From positions 1 to 44,476 of the forward strand of contig CAMLIZ010000017.1 in the NCBI GenBank assembly GCA_946480245.1: a DNA stretch of 44,476 nt. The letters run 5' to 3'. This DNA is from an uncultured Pseudomonadota bacterium (GTDB lineage: Bacteria; Pseudomonadota; Gammaproteobacteria; Burkholderiales; Burkholderiaceae). The translations under genes and the position numbers were made by a program. A model generated the notes under the pieces. The model ran no database searches and was not told the DNA's origin. It worked only from the letters and a program-made list of their open reading frames with translations. Shown piece after piece: positions 24,195-31,784 of this stretch. Numbering within the stretch: the stretch's first letter is position 1; every line of letters begins with the position of its first letter.

Positions 24195-25889
24195 ATGCCT
24201 GAGGCGCCCACCTCTGTGAAAGGTCCGCCGGCACTGTTGGCGTCCGCCGCCGACGCGCTGCCGCCCGGCACCCGGCTGGCCGAGTTCGAGATTCGCCGCG
24301 TGCTCGGTGCGGGCGGCTTCGGCATCGTCTACCTGGCCTGGGACCACGCTCTCGAGCGCGAGGTGGCGCTGAAGGAGTACATGCCGGCCACGCTGGCGGG
24401 CCGGGGCCCGGGGCAGCGCGTCACGATGCGCGCGATGGCGCACGAAGAGACCTTTGCGCTCGGCTTGCGTTCGTTCGTCAACGAGGCACGCATGCTCGCG
24501 CGCTTCGACCATGCCTCCCTCGTCAAGGTGTTCCGCTTTTGGGAGGACAACGGCACCGCCTACATGGCGATGCCGATGTACCACGGCCGCACGCTGCGCC
24601 AGGTGCGCCAGCAGCTGGCGGCCGGCTCTCCGGGCGAGGCCTGGTGCCGAGCGCTGATCGATCCGCTGCTGGGTGCGCTCGAATGCCTGCACCGCGAAGG
24701 CGTGTACCACCGCGACATTGCGCCGGACAACATCGTGCTGGCGGACAGCGGCCAGCCGGTGCTGCTGGACTTCGGTGCCGCACGCCGCGTGATCGGCGAC
24801 CGCACGCACCTGCTCACGGCGATCCTGAAGCCGCACTTCGCGCCGATCGAGCAGTACGCAGATGTCAGCGCGATGCGGCAAGGGCCGTGGACGGACCTGT
24901 ACGGGTTGGCCGCCACCACCTATTACCTGCTCACCGGCCAGCCGCCGCTGGCCGCGGCCGCGCGCGCGCTGCACGACGAGCTGATGCCCTTGTCGCGCCT
25001 GCTGCCGGCCGATTGCTCGCCCGGCTTCCTGGCGGCCATCGACTGGGCGCTGGCGGTGCGGCCGCAGGAGCGGCCGCAGAGCGTGGCGATCTGGCGCGAC
25101 GTTCTCGATGGCCGAATGCCGCTGCCCGGCAACGCCCGCCATGACCTCACGTTGCCGGCGGTGAGCGCCCTGGCCGGCGCACACCGCATCGATTTCGACC
25201 CCACGCAGCCGCTGCTGTCCAGCGGTGCCATGGCGCGACCGGCCGGCAGCGTGCCGTCCACCAACGCACTGTGGCGCGGCTTCACGGTGCCCGGTGGCGT
25301 GCCGGTGATGCAGCCGGCAGCGGCAGCCGTTCCGGAACCGGTTGCACCGCCGGCCCCTCGCCCGCCCGATGGTGCCCGCCGGGCCTGGGCAGGGGCAGCC
25401 GGCGCGGCCGCGGTGCTCGGGTTGTCGGCCTGGGCCTGGCTGGCACCCGCCACGGCACCTGCGCCGGTGGCCCCCATCGCGATGGCGCAGCCCGCGGCAG
25501 CCAGCGCACCGGCCGTTGCGGCCAAGGTGGCGCCGCCGCCTGCACCGACTGTCGTGCTGATCGACGCTCCGCCCTCGGCTGCGCCGGCCGGCCCGACGCC
25601 GCCGAGTCAGCTGGCGCGAGCGGAGCCGCCACCCGCTGCCGCGCCGCCGTCAGCAGCGGCAGAGCATCGCCAACATCACAGGGCGCCACCGCGGCGGGCG
25701 CAACGGCGCAGTGCGACGCGCGAAGTGGTGGCCGGCCCGAGCGAGCGCTGTGCCGACCGCTTCTTCCTGACGCGGGTGTTCTGCGAGAAGCACGAATGCG
25801 ACAGCGACGCGCGCTTGCGCAACCACCCCGAGTGCGTACGCATGCGCCGGCAGGAGGAGGAGCGCCGGCGCCGCCAGGCGCAGCTGTAG
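24195..25889 (+). CDS. transmembrane Ser/Thr protein kinase with C-terminal Cys-rich tail
   Basis: 564 residues. The kinase domain (about 30-305) is complete: GAGGFG (38-43), Lys60 in VALKEYM, Glu97 in the C-helix, HRDIAPDN (Asp174; the usual Lys of HRDxKPxN is Ala, a variant seen in bacteria) and DFGAAR (192-197). A Pro/Ala-rich linker leads to a single membrane segment at about 397-417, another Pro/Ala-rich stretch and a tail with four Cys (519, 530, 535, 547) and a basic end. The predicted layout is kinase in the cytoplasm and tail outside. Monocistronic in appearance, with no phosphatase or FHA gene beside it. The upstream region (24040-24194) shows no confident promoter boxes. Confidence 0.92.
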   Translation: MPEAPTSVKGPPALLASAADALPPGTRLAEFEIRRVLGAGGFGIVYLAWDHALEREVALKEYMPATLAGRGPGQRVTMRAMAHEETFALGLRSFVNEARMLARFDHASLVKVFRFWEDNGTAYMAMPMYHGRTLRQVRQQLAAGSPGEAWCRALIDPLLGALECLHREGVYHRDIAPDNIVLADSGQPVLLDFGAARRVIGDRTHLLTAILKPHFAPIEQYADVSAMRQGPWTDLYGLAATTYYLLTGQPPLAAAARALHDELMPLSRLLPADCSPGFLAAIDWALAVRPQERPQSVAIWRDVLDGRMPLPGNARHDLTLPAVSALAGAHRIDFDPTQPLLSSGAMARPAGSVPSTNALWRGFTVPGGVPVMQPAAAAVPEPVAPPAPRPPDGARRAWAGAAGAAAVLGLSAWAWLAPATAPAPVAPIAMAQPAAASAPAVAAKVAPPPAPTVVLIDAPPSAAPAGPTPPSQLARAEPPPAAAPPSAAAEHRQHHRAPPRRAQRRSATREVVAGPSERCADRFFLTRVFCEKHECDSDARLRNHPECVRMRRQEEERRRRQAQL

Positions 25890-25977
25890 CGGCTGACACC
25901 TGCGCGACACGCCTGCTCGGGTAACGGCGGATGCGCCGGCGCCGGCACGGCGGTACACCTGGGGGTTCGCTGTCTTC

Positions 25978-25982
25978 AGGAG
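25978..25982 (+). promoter_or_regulatory. Shine-Dalgarno that fixes the GTG start of the acyl-CoA synthetase
   Basis: AGGAG eight nt before GTG 25991. The earlier in-frame start at 25931 has no such site and would add a low-complexity Arg/Gly N-terminus. Confidence 0.75.
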
Positions 25983-25990
25983 TGCTCGAG

Positions 25991-27682
25991 GTGTCTTCCC
26001 CGTCCCCGGTCCGCCCGCATCACGCGATCTGGCCGCGCCGCCTGCCGCGCCAGCTCACCATCCCCGAAACCTCGCTGTGGTTCAACCTCGAGGTCTCGGC
26101 GCGCCGCTATCCGGACAAGCCGGTCACGATCTTCTTCGACCAGCCGCTGTCCTTTGCCCAGCTGCGCGGCCAGGCTGAAGCGCTGGCCGGCTGGCTGCAG
26201 CACCAGGGGGTGGGCAAGGGCGACCGCGTGCTGCTCTACATGCAGAACTGCCCGCAGTACCTAGTGGCGTACTACGCCATCCTGCGGGCCGACGCGGTGG
26301 TGGTGCCGGTGAACCCGATGAACCGGGCCGACGAGTTCGGCCACTACATCGTCGATCCCGAGGCCAAGGTGGCGCTGTGCAGTGCGGACCTGGCTGGCGT
26401 GGTGGCACAGGCCAACGAGGCGCTACCACCCGCGCAGCGCTTGCAGCACGTGCTCGTCACGCGCTACGCGGAGGCGCTGCCTGCTGCCGGCATTCCGCCC
26501 GACCAGCAGCCGGCACCTGCGCTGCGCGACTGGCTGCTCGCCGATCCGCCGCTGCCCACCGGCTTCGCGCGCTGGCAGCAGGCCTTGTCGGCCGGGCTGC
26601 AGCCGGGGCCGCACACCGCAGGTCCCGACGATCTGGCTGTGCTGCCCTACACCTCGGGCACCACGGGCCTGCCGAAGGGCTGCATGCACACGCATCGCAC
26701 GCTGATGTCCAACACCATCGGCGGCGGGCTGTGGGGCTATGCCAGCGCGGAGACGGTGTCACTCGGCGTGGTGCCGATGTTCCACATCACCGGCATGCTC
26801 TACAACGTGCTCGGCCCGGTGTACCTGGGCTCCACCGTGGTCGTGATGCCGCGCTGGGACCGCGAGCTGGCGGGCCGGTTGATCTCGCGCTATCGGGTGA
26901 CGCACTGGACCTGCATCCCGACGATGATCATCGACCTCTTCGCCAGCCCCAACTACAAGAGCTTCGACCTCTCCAGCCTGGCCTACCTGAGCGGCGGCGG
27001 AGCGGCGATGCCGCATGCGGTGGCCGAGCGGCTGCAGCAGGAGTTCGGCCTCACGTTCTGCGAGGGCTACGGCCTCACCGAGACCGCCGCGCCCAGCCAT
27101 GGCAACCTGCCCGAACGCGCCAAGCTGCAGTGCCTGGGCATCCCGATCTACGGTGTCGACTCGCGCATCGTCGATCCGGTGACCTTCGAGGAACTGCCGC
27201 CCGGCGAAGTGGGCGAGATCGTCACGCACGGGCCGATGGTGTTCAAGGGCTACTGGCGCCACCCGGAGGCGACGAAGGCCGCCTTCATCCAGATCGACGG
27301 CAAGCCGTTCTTCCGCACCGGCGACCTGGGCCGCATGGACGAGGAAGGCTACTTCTTCATCACCGACCGCCTGAAGCGCATGATCAACGCCAGCGGCTTC
27401 AAGGTGTGGCCTTCGGAGGTGGAGCTGCTGCTGTTCAAGTGCCCGCTGGTGCAGGAGGCCTGCGTGGTGAGCGCGAAGGACCCCTACCGCGGCGAGACCG
27501 TGAAGGCGGTGATCGTGTTGCGCGCCGAAGCCCGCGGCACCGCGACCGCGCAGGACGTCATCGACTGGTCACGCGAACACATGGCGGCCTACAAGGTGCC
27601 GCGCATCGTGGAGTTCGTGGACAGCCTGCCCAAGAGCGGCGCCGGCAAGGTGATGTGGCGGCTGCTGCAGGACAAGGAGTGA
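25991..27682 (+). CDS. AMP-forming acyl-CoA synthetase / ligase
   Basis: 563 residues, ANL superfamily. It activates a carboxylic acid to the adenylate and then the CoA thioester. The phosphate-binding loop is YTSGTTGLPKG (220-230), then GYGLTE (359-364), RTGDLG (442-447), the hinge near DRLKRMINASGFK and the catalytic Lys553 in PKSGAGKVMWR. Closest in character to medium- or long-chain fatty acyl-CoA ligases; the substrate is not defined. The GTG start is supported by AGGAG at 25978-25982. It follows the kinase gene by 101 bp. It could feed the paired acyl-CoA dehydrogenases elsewhere in the window, but there is no physical link. It is convergent with the DUF805 gene, with three bases between stops. 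Confidence 0.93.
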   Translation: MSSPSPVRPHHAIWPRRLPRQLTIPETSLWFNLEVSARRYPDKPVTIFFDQPLSFAQLRGQAEALAGWLQHQGVGKGDRVLLYMQNCPQYLVAYYAILRADAVVVPVNPMNRADEFGHYIVDPEAKVALCSADLAGVVAQANEALPPAQRLQHVLVTRYAEALPAAGIPPDQQPAPALRDWLLADPPLPTGFARWQQALSAGLQPGPHTAGPDDLAVLPYTSGTTGLPKGCMHTHRTLMSNTIGGGLWGYASAETVSLGVVPMFHITGMLYNVLGPVYLGSTVVVMPRWDRELAGRLISRYRVTHWTCIPTMIIDLFASPNYKSFDLSSLAYLSGGGAAMPHAVAERLQQEFGLTFCEGYGLTETAAPSHGNLPERAKLQCLGIPIYGVDSRIVDPVTFEELPPGEVGEIVTHGPMVFKGYWRHPEATKAAFIQIDGKPFFRTGDLGRMDEEGYFFITDRLKRMINASGFKVWPSEVELLLFKCPLVQEACVVSAKDPYRGETVKAVIVLRAEARGTATAQDVIDWSREHMAAYKVPRIVEFVDSLPKSGAGKVMWRLLQDKE

Positions 27683-27685
27683 GCG

Positions 27686-28024
27686 CTACGCCGCGGCCGG
27701 CACCGGGCCGTGCTGGTTGTCGGCGGACTCCCCCTGCAGCGCGAGCAGCACGATGATCGCGATCCAGCCGAGGAACGGTACCAGGCTGACCAGCTGCCAC
27801 CAGCCGCTGCGGCCCGTGTCATGCAGCCGGCGCGTGGCCGCGGCGATCGACGGCAGCAGCATCGCCAGCGAGAACAGGCCGCTCAGGAGCCCGCTCACGA
27901 ACGACAACAGCACGCTGATCAGCACCAGGAACAGGAAGAACCACCAGTACTCGGCGCGCGAGGCACGTCCCTTGAAGTCCGCGTACTTGGTGATGCAGGT
28001 TTGCACCGCTTCGGAAAAACCCAT
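27686..28024 (-). CDS. DUF805 family membrane protein
   Basis: 112 residues. It begins with the family's amphipathic segment (ITKYADFKGRASRAEYWWF), followed by three or four membrane helices and the conserved loop AAATRRLHDTGRSGWWQL (residues about 61-78). The family (E. coli YhaH/YhaI) is widespread and has no established role. AGGGTGGGAG immediately before the ATG supports the start at 28024. Confidence 0.92.
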   Translation of the reverse strand: MGFSEAVQTCITKYADFKGRASRAEYWWFFLFLVLISVLLSFVSGLLSGLFSLAMLLPSIAAATRRLHDTGRSGWWQLVSLVPFLGWIAIIVLLALQGESADNQHGPVPAAA

Positions 28025-28105
28025 GCTCCCACCCTTCGGTCATTGCGTGTTGCGATGGCCGCGGATTCTGCGCGCCCCGAGCCGGCGCTTCAACAAGGGC
28101 CAGCC

Positions 28106-28711
28106 CTAGAAGCCGGAGCCTGGCTGCTGCAGGAACGTGAATTCTTCCGGCGTGGATTCACGGCCGAGGAGTGCGTTGCGGTGCGGAAAGCGGCCGAAGC
28201 GCTCGACGATCTCCTGGTGCCGGCGCGCGTACTCGGCATAGCCCGAGAGCCCCGGCGCTTCTTCGGCCAGGCGCGTGAAGAGCTGCATCGATTCCGCCTG
28301 TGCCGCGCGATCCTCGGCATGCTCGAAGGGCAGGTACACGAACACACGGCGCAGCGGGGGCAAGGCCTGATCCTGCGCCTGCGCCACCATGCTGCGCGCC
28401 GCAGCCAGGGCCAGTGCGTCGCCGGCAAACGCGCGCGCGGTGTCGCGAAACGCATTGCGAGTGAACTGGTCGAGCAGCAGGATGCGCGCCAGCGCCGGCC
28501 CGGGCTGCCAGGCCCAATCGCGCAGTTCGTCGGCCAGTGCCTGCTCGATCAAGGCACCGAAGCGCTCGCGGATCTGCGCGTCGAAGGCCGGATCCTTGCC
28601 GAACCAGCGCGCGCTCACGGCTTCGGTGTCGCTCAGTTCGGGCGGGCCGAACCAGAACTCCAGCACCTCGGCCGGCTCGCTGGAGGCCAGCGTGCTGACG
28701 GCAGTGCTCAC
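28106..28711 (-). CDS. DUF924 family protein
   Basis: 201 residues. Recognised by VLEFWFG at the N-terminus, ARWFGKDPAFDAQI, LLLDQFTRNAFRDT and the YLPFEHAED block; the fold is an all-helical, TPR-like bundle. Function is unknown, despite wide conservation. The GTG start at 28711 overlaps the TGA of the upstream acetyltransferase gene (GTGA), so the two are translationally coupled. The gene is probably the last one of a four-gene run on the minus strand. Confidence 0.9.
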   Translation of the reverse strand: MSTAVSTLASSEPAEVLEFWFGPPELSDTEAVSARWFGKDPAFDAQIRERFGALIEQALADELRDWAWQPGPALARILLLDQFTRNAFRDTARAFAGDALALAAARSMVAQAQDQALPPLRRVFVYLPFEHAEDRAAQAESMQLFTRLAEEAPGLSGYAEYARRHQEIVERFGRFPHRNALLGRESTPEEFTFLQQPGSGF

Positions 28712-28992
28712 GCTGCCAGATCCTGCGTGTCGGGATGGCGCCGCATGTAGGCGGCCACGTAGCTGCACAGCGGCCGCACCTTCAGGCCGTTGGCGCGCGC
28801 GTGGTCCAGAGCCGCCTTCACCAGGGCCGCTGCGATGCCGCGGCCTTCCAGCGCGGGCGGCACGCCGGTGTGCGTCATGCTCATCACGTTGCCGTTGAGG
28901 CGGTAGTCGGCCATGCAAAGCTGGCCCTCGACGGTGGCTTCGAAGCGCGACTGCGCCGGGTTGTGGATGACGGAGTGGTTTGCCATGTTCAT
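28708..28992 (-). CDS. small GNAT-type N-acetyltransferase (YjdJ-like)
   Basis: 94 residues, matching the short GCN5-related acetyltransferase group (Acetyltransf_CG). It has the acetyl-CoA pyrophosphate loop GRGIAAALVKAAL, the preceding HTGVPPALE and the terminal block KVRPLCSYVAAYMRRHP. This minimal fold accepts acetyl-CoA, but its acceptor is unknown. Two ATG codons, at 28992 and 28986, are both possible starts, with no Shine-Dalgarno before either. It is 29 bp downstream of the prolyl oligopeptidase gene. Confidence 0.88.
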   Translation of the reverse strand: MNMANHSVIHNPAQSRFEATVEGQLCMADYRLNGNVMSMTHTGVPPALEGRGIAAALVKAALDHARANGLKVRPLCSYVAAYMRRHPDTQDLAA

Positions 28993-29021
28993 GCGGGGGT
29001 ACCGGGCAGACACCGTGCCTG

Positions 29022-31079
29022 TCAACGGCCGAGCTGCTGCCACAGGAAGCTGAACTCCAGCGCCATCAGGTCGGCGCGCTGCGCATTGTCGGCCGCGCCG
29101 CCGTGGCCGCCTTCGATGTTCTCGTAGTACAGCACCGGCTGCGCGTCCGCCAGCATGCGCGCGGCCATCTTGCGCGCATGCCCCGGATGCACGCGGTCGT
29201 CGCGCGTGGACGTGGTGAACAGCACGGGCGGATAGCGCTTGCCGGGCACCAGGTTGTGGTACGGGCTGTAGCGCCCGATCGCGGCCCATTCGTCGGGCTG
29301 ATCGGGATCGCCGTATTCGGCCATCCAGGAGGCGCCGGCCAGCAGCTGGTGGTAGCGCCGCATGTCCAGCAGCGGCACCTGGCACACCACGGCGTTGAAG
29401 AGCTCGGGGCGCTGCACCATCACCGCGCCCACCAGCAGGCCACCGTTGCTGCCGCCCTGGATGCCCAGGTGTCGGGCACTGGTGATGCGGCGTGCGATCA
29501 GATCTTCGGCCACCGCGATGAAGTCGTCGAAGGCCCTCTGCCGCTCGCCCTTGAGCGCTGCCTGGTGCCAGCCCGGCCCGTACTCGCCGCCACCGCGGAT
29601 GTTGGCCACCACCAGCACGCCACCCTGGCGGAACCAGCCCGCGCCGTAGGTGCCGCAGTACCACGGCTGCAGTGAAACCTCGAACCCCCCGTAACCGTAC
29701 AGCAGGGTGGGATTGGCGCCATCAGCGCTGGCGCCCGGCGGCCACACCACGAAGTACGGCACGCGGGTGCCGTCGGTCGAGGTGGCGAAGGCCTGCTCCA
29801 CCCGCATGCCCGCGGCGTCGAAGTAGCCGGGGCGCGACTTCAGCAGCCGGCGTTCGTCGGTGCCGGCGGTGGCCAGCCACAGCGAGTCGGGTGTGAGGAA
29901 GTCGGTGTAGCTGAGCAGGTAGGCCTGTGCCAGCGGGTCGGGCTCGATCAACGGGTCCCACAGGCTTTGCACGCCCAGCGTGCCGGGAAAGGGCGCCGGC
30001 ACCGGCCGGCCCTGCCAACGGCCCTGCTCGCAGCACCACTCCTCGATGCGGCTGGCCACGTCGTCGAGCACGTCCAGCAGCACGTGGCCGTGCGTGAACG
30101 TGTAGCCCGCCAGCGACCGCGTGGGCGTGGGCGTGAACACGGCCTGCAGCGCTGGCTCGCCACGCAGATAGGCGGCGGCCGGTGCGGCGAGCAGGCTGCC
30201 GCGCGGCCAGCGCCCTTGCGGGAGCTCCAGGTCGCTGCGCAGCTCGAGCATCAGGTGCTCGTGCCAGAAGCTGACGCTCGCGTCGTCCGGCTTGTCGATG
30301 CGCTGCAGACTGCCGTCGGGCCGCAGCAGGAATTCCTCGGTGCTGTAGAAGTCGATCGAGCGGCCGAACACGATGCGCTCGAAACCGGGCGTGCGGTCGA
30401 CGCTGACGAACACGCTCACGTCGTCCGGCCGGCCCTCGAACACCACAGGCGCGTCGGCCAGCGGTTGCCCACGTTGCCAGCGCCGGATCGTGCGCGGGTA
30501 GCCCGAGGCGGTCATCGAGCCAGGCCCGGTGTCGGTGGCCACGTACACGGTGTCCGCGTCCAGCCATTCGACGCTGCTCTTGGCCTCGGGCAGCGTGAAG
30601 CCGTCGTCGACGAAGCGCCCGCTGGCCAGATCGAACTCGCGCAGCACCACGGCGTCGGCACCGCCGCGCGACAGCTCGAGCAGGCCGCGCCGGTACTGCG
30701 GGCCGAAGCAGCGCGCCCCATGCCACACCCAGTTCTCGCCTTCGGCGGCGCCCAGTGCGTCCAGGTCCAGCAGCGTTTCCCACGGTGGCTCGGCCTGCGC
30801 GTAGCCCTCCAGCGTGGTGCGCCGCCACAGGCCGCGCGGATGGGCTTCGTCCTGCCAGAAGTTGTAGAGCCGGTCGGCGCGCCGCGTGACGGCGGGGATG
30901 CGCTCCTTCGCGTTCAGGATCTGCAGCAGCTCTGCGCGCAGTGCCGCGAAACGCGGATGGCCTTCGAGCCGTTGGCGCGACTGGCCATTGCGCTCGCGCA
31001 CCCAGGCGAGCGCAGGCTCGCCCTGCACGTCTTCCAGCCAGAGAAAGGGATCGTCGTCGAGGGATGGGGTGGCGGGCAT
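29022..31079 (-). CDS. prolyl oligopeptidase family protease (S9A)
   Basis: 685 residues. The N-terminal part (about 60-400) is a seven-bladed beta-propeller, and the C-terminal alpha/beta hydrolase domain carries the triad: Ser544 in QGGSNGG, Asp at 627-628 in TRDDRV and His659 in GGHGG. There is no signal peptide, so it is cytoplasmic and cleaves short proline-containing peptides. The ATG at 31079 starts MPATPSLDDDPFLWLEDV, the family's usual opening; a GTG at 31103 would add eight residues. It lies 37 bp after the SRPBCC gene and 29 bp before the GNAT gene, so these genes may form one operon. Confidence 0.95.
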   Translation of the reverse strand: MPATPSLDDDPFLWLEDVQGEPALAWVRERNGQSRQRLEGHPRFAALRAELLQILNAKERIPAVTRRADRLYNFWQDEAHPRGLWRRTTLEGYAQAEPPWETLLDLDALGAAEGENWVWHGARCFGPQYRRGLLELSRGGADAVVLREFDLASGRFVDDGFTLPEAKSSVEWLDADTVYVATDTGPGSMTASGYPRTIRRWQRGQPLADAPVVFEGRPDDVSVFVSVDRTPGFERIVFGRSIDFYSTEEFLLRPDGSLQRIDKPDDASVSFWHEHLMLELRSDLELPQGRWPRGSLLAAPAAAYLRGEPALQAVFTPTPTRSLAGYTFTHGHVLLDVLDDVASRIEEWCCEQGRWQGRPVPAPFPGTLGVQSLWDPLIEPDPLAQAYLLSYTDFLTPDSLWLATAGTDERRLLKSRPGYFDAAGMRVEQAFATSTDGTRVPYFVVWPPGASADGANPTLLYGYGGFEVSLQPWYCGTYGAGWFRQGGVLVVANIRGGGEYGPGWHQAALKGERQRAFDDFIAVAEDLIARRITSARHLGIQGGSNGGLLVGAVMVQRPELFNAVVCQVPLLDMRRYHQLLAGASWMAEYGDPDQPDEWAAIGRYSPYHNLVPGKRYPPVLFTTSTRDDRVHPGHARKMAARMLADAQPVLYYENIEGGHGGAADNAQRADLMALEFSFLWQQLGR

Positions 31080-31116
31080 CGCCGCATCATAGAAGCGGCG
31101 CACGGGCCCGCAGCGC

Positions 31117-31650
31117 TCAAGGGCTCTGCTCGGCGCGTGTCTTCAGGTTGGCCAGGCCGGCGTCGAAGTCGGGGCCCACCATCCGGTCGGCCAGCAGCGC
31201 CATCCAGTGCATCAGCGGATTGCGGCCGAAATCGCCCTCCATCGCCCAGGTCACGCGCGTGCCCCGCGCCTCGGGTACGAACGAGAAGCTGCCGGTGGAG
31301 GTGCTGTTGAAGTCGGGAAAGAACAGCTCGAAGGCCACGCGCTGCGACGGCTCTGCCGCGGTGAAGCGCATGCGGCCGTCGCCCTCGCTGCGGCTGTGCC
31401 AGGCCCAGCCGGCGCCGGCGCCGCTGTCGGGGCCGAAGTACTCGATCTGCATCGACGGATCGCGCCGGGTCCACACGGACCAGTGCTTCCACATGCGCGG
31501 ATTGGCCACCAAGGCATAGACCTTGTCGGCCGGCGCATTGACCACGGTGCTGCGCGTCACGGAAAACGTGGAGGGCAGCAAGAGCCCGCCGAGCATGAGC
31601 ACGGCTGCCAGTGCCAGCAGCACCAGCAGCGTCCACTTCAGGGCCTTCAT
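31117..31650 (-). CDS. SRPBCC-fold protein with N-terminal membrane anchor
   Basis: 177 residues. A membrane helix at residues 5-26 (KWTLLVLLALAAVLMLGGLLL) is followed by a polyketide-cyclase/START-like domain: STVVNAPADKVYALV at its start, WSVWTRRDPSM after it and the final helix GPDFDAGLANLKTRAE. Such domains bind hydrophobic ligands; the ligand and role are unknown. GGAGGAGGAAGAGG just upstream of the ATG is a very strong ribosome-binding region and fixes the start at 31650. First gene of the minus-strand run towards the protease, and divergent from prlC. Confidence 0.88.
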   Translation of the reverse strand: MKALKWTLLVLLALAAVLMLGGLLLPSTFSVTRSTVVNAPADKVYALVANPRMWKHWSVWTRRDPSMQIEYFGPDSGAGAGWAWHSRSEGDGRMRFTAAEPSQRVAFELFFPDFNSTSTGSFSFVPEARGTRVTWAMEGDFGRNPLMHWMALLADRMVGPDFDAGLANLKTRAEQSP

Positions 31651-31784
31651 CGCCTCTTCCTCCTCCCGCACTGCGGGTGCGAGAGTCTGTCGCTTCCCGC
31701 AGTGTCTTGACAAGGGCCTTCGGCCGCTGCGGGTGACGGCCGGCTGGCATCATCGTCGGCCTCGAAGGAAGCGATCGCACTCCC

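Noticed and set aside
31707..31735. Perfect TTGACA as a promoter for prlC
   Set aside because: The -10 position at 16-18 bp reads GC-rich sequence with no resemblance to TATAAT, so no promoter was annotated.
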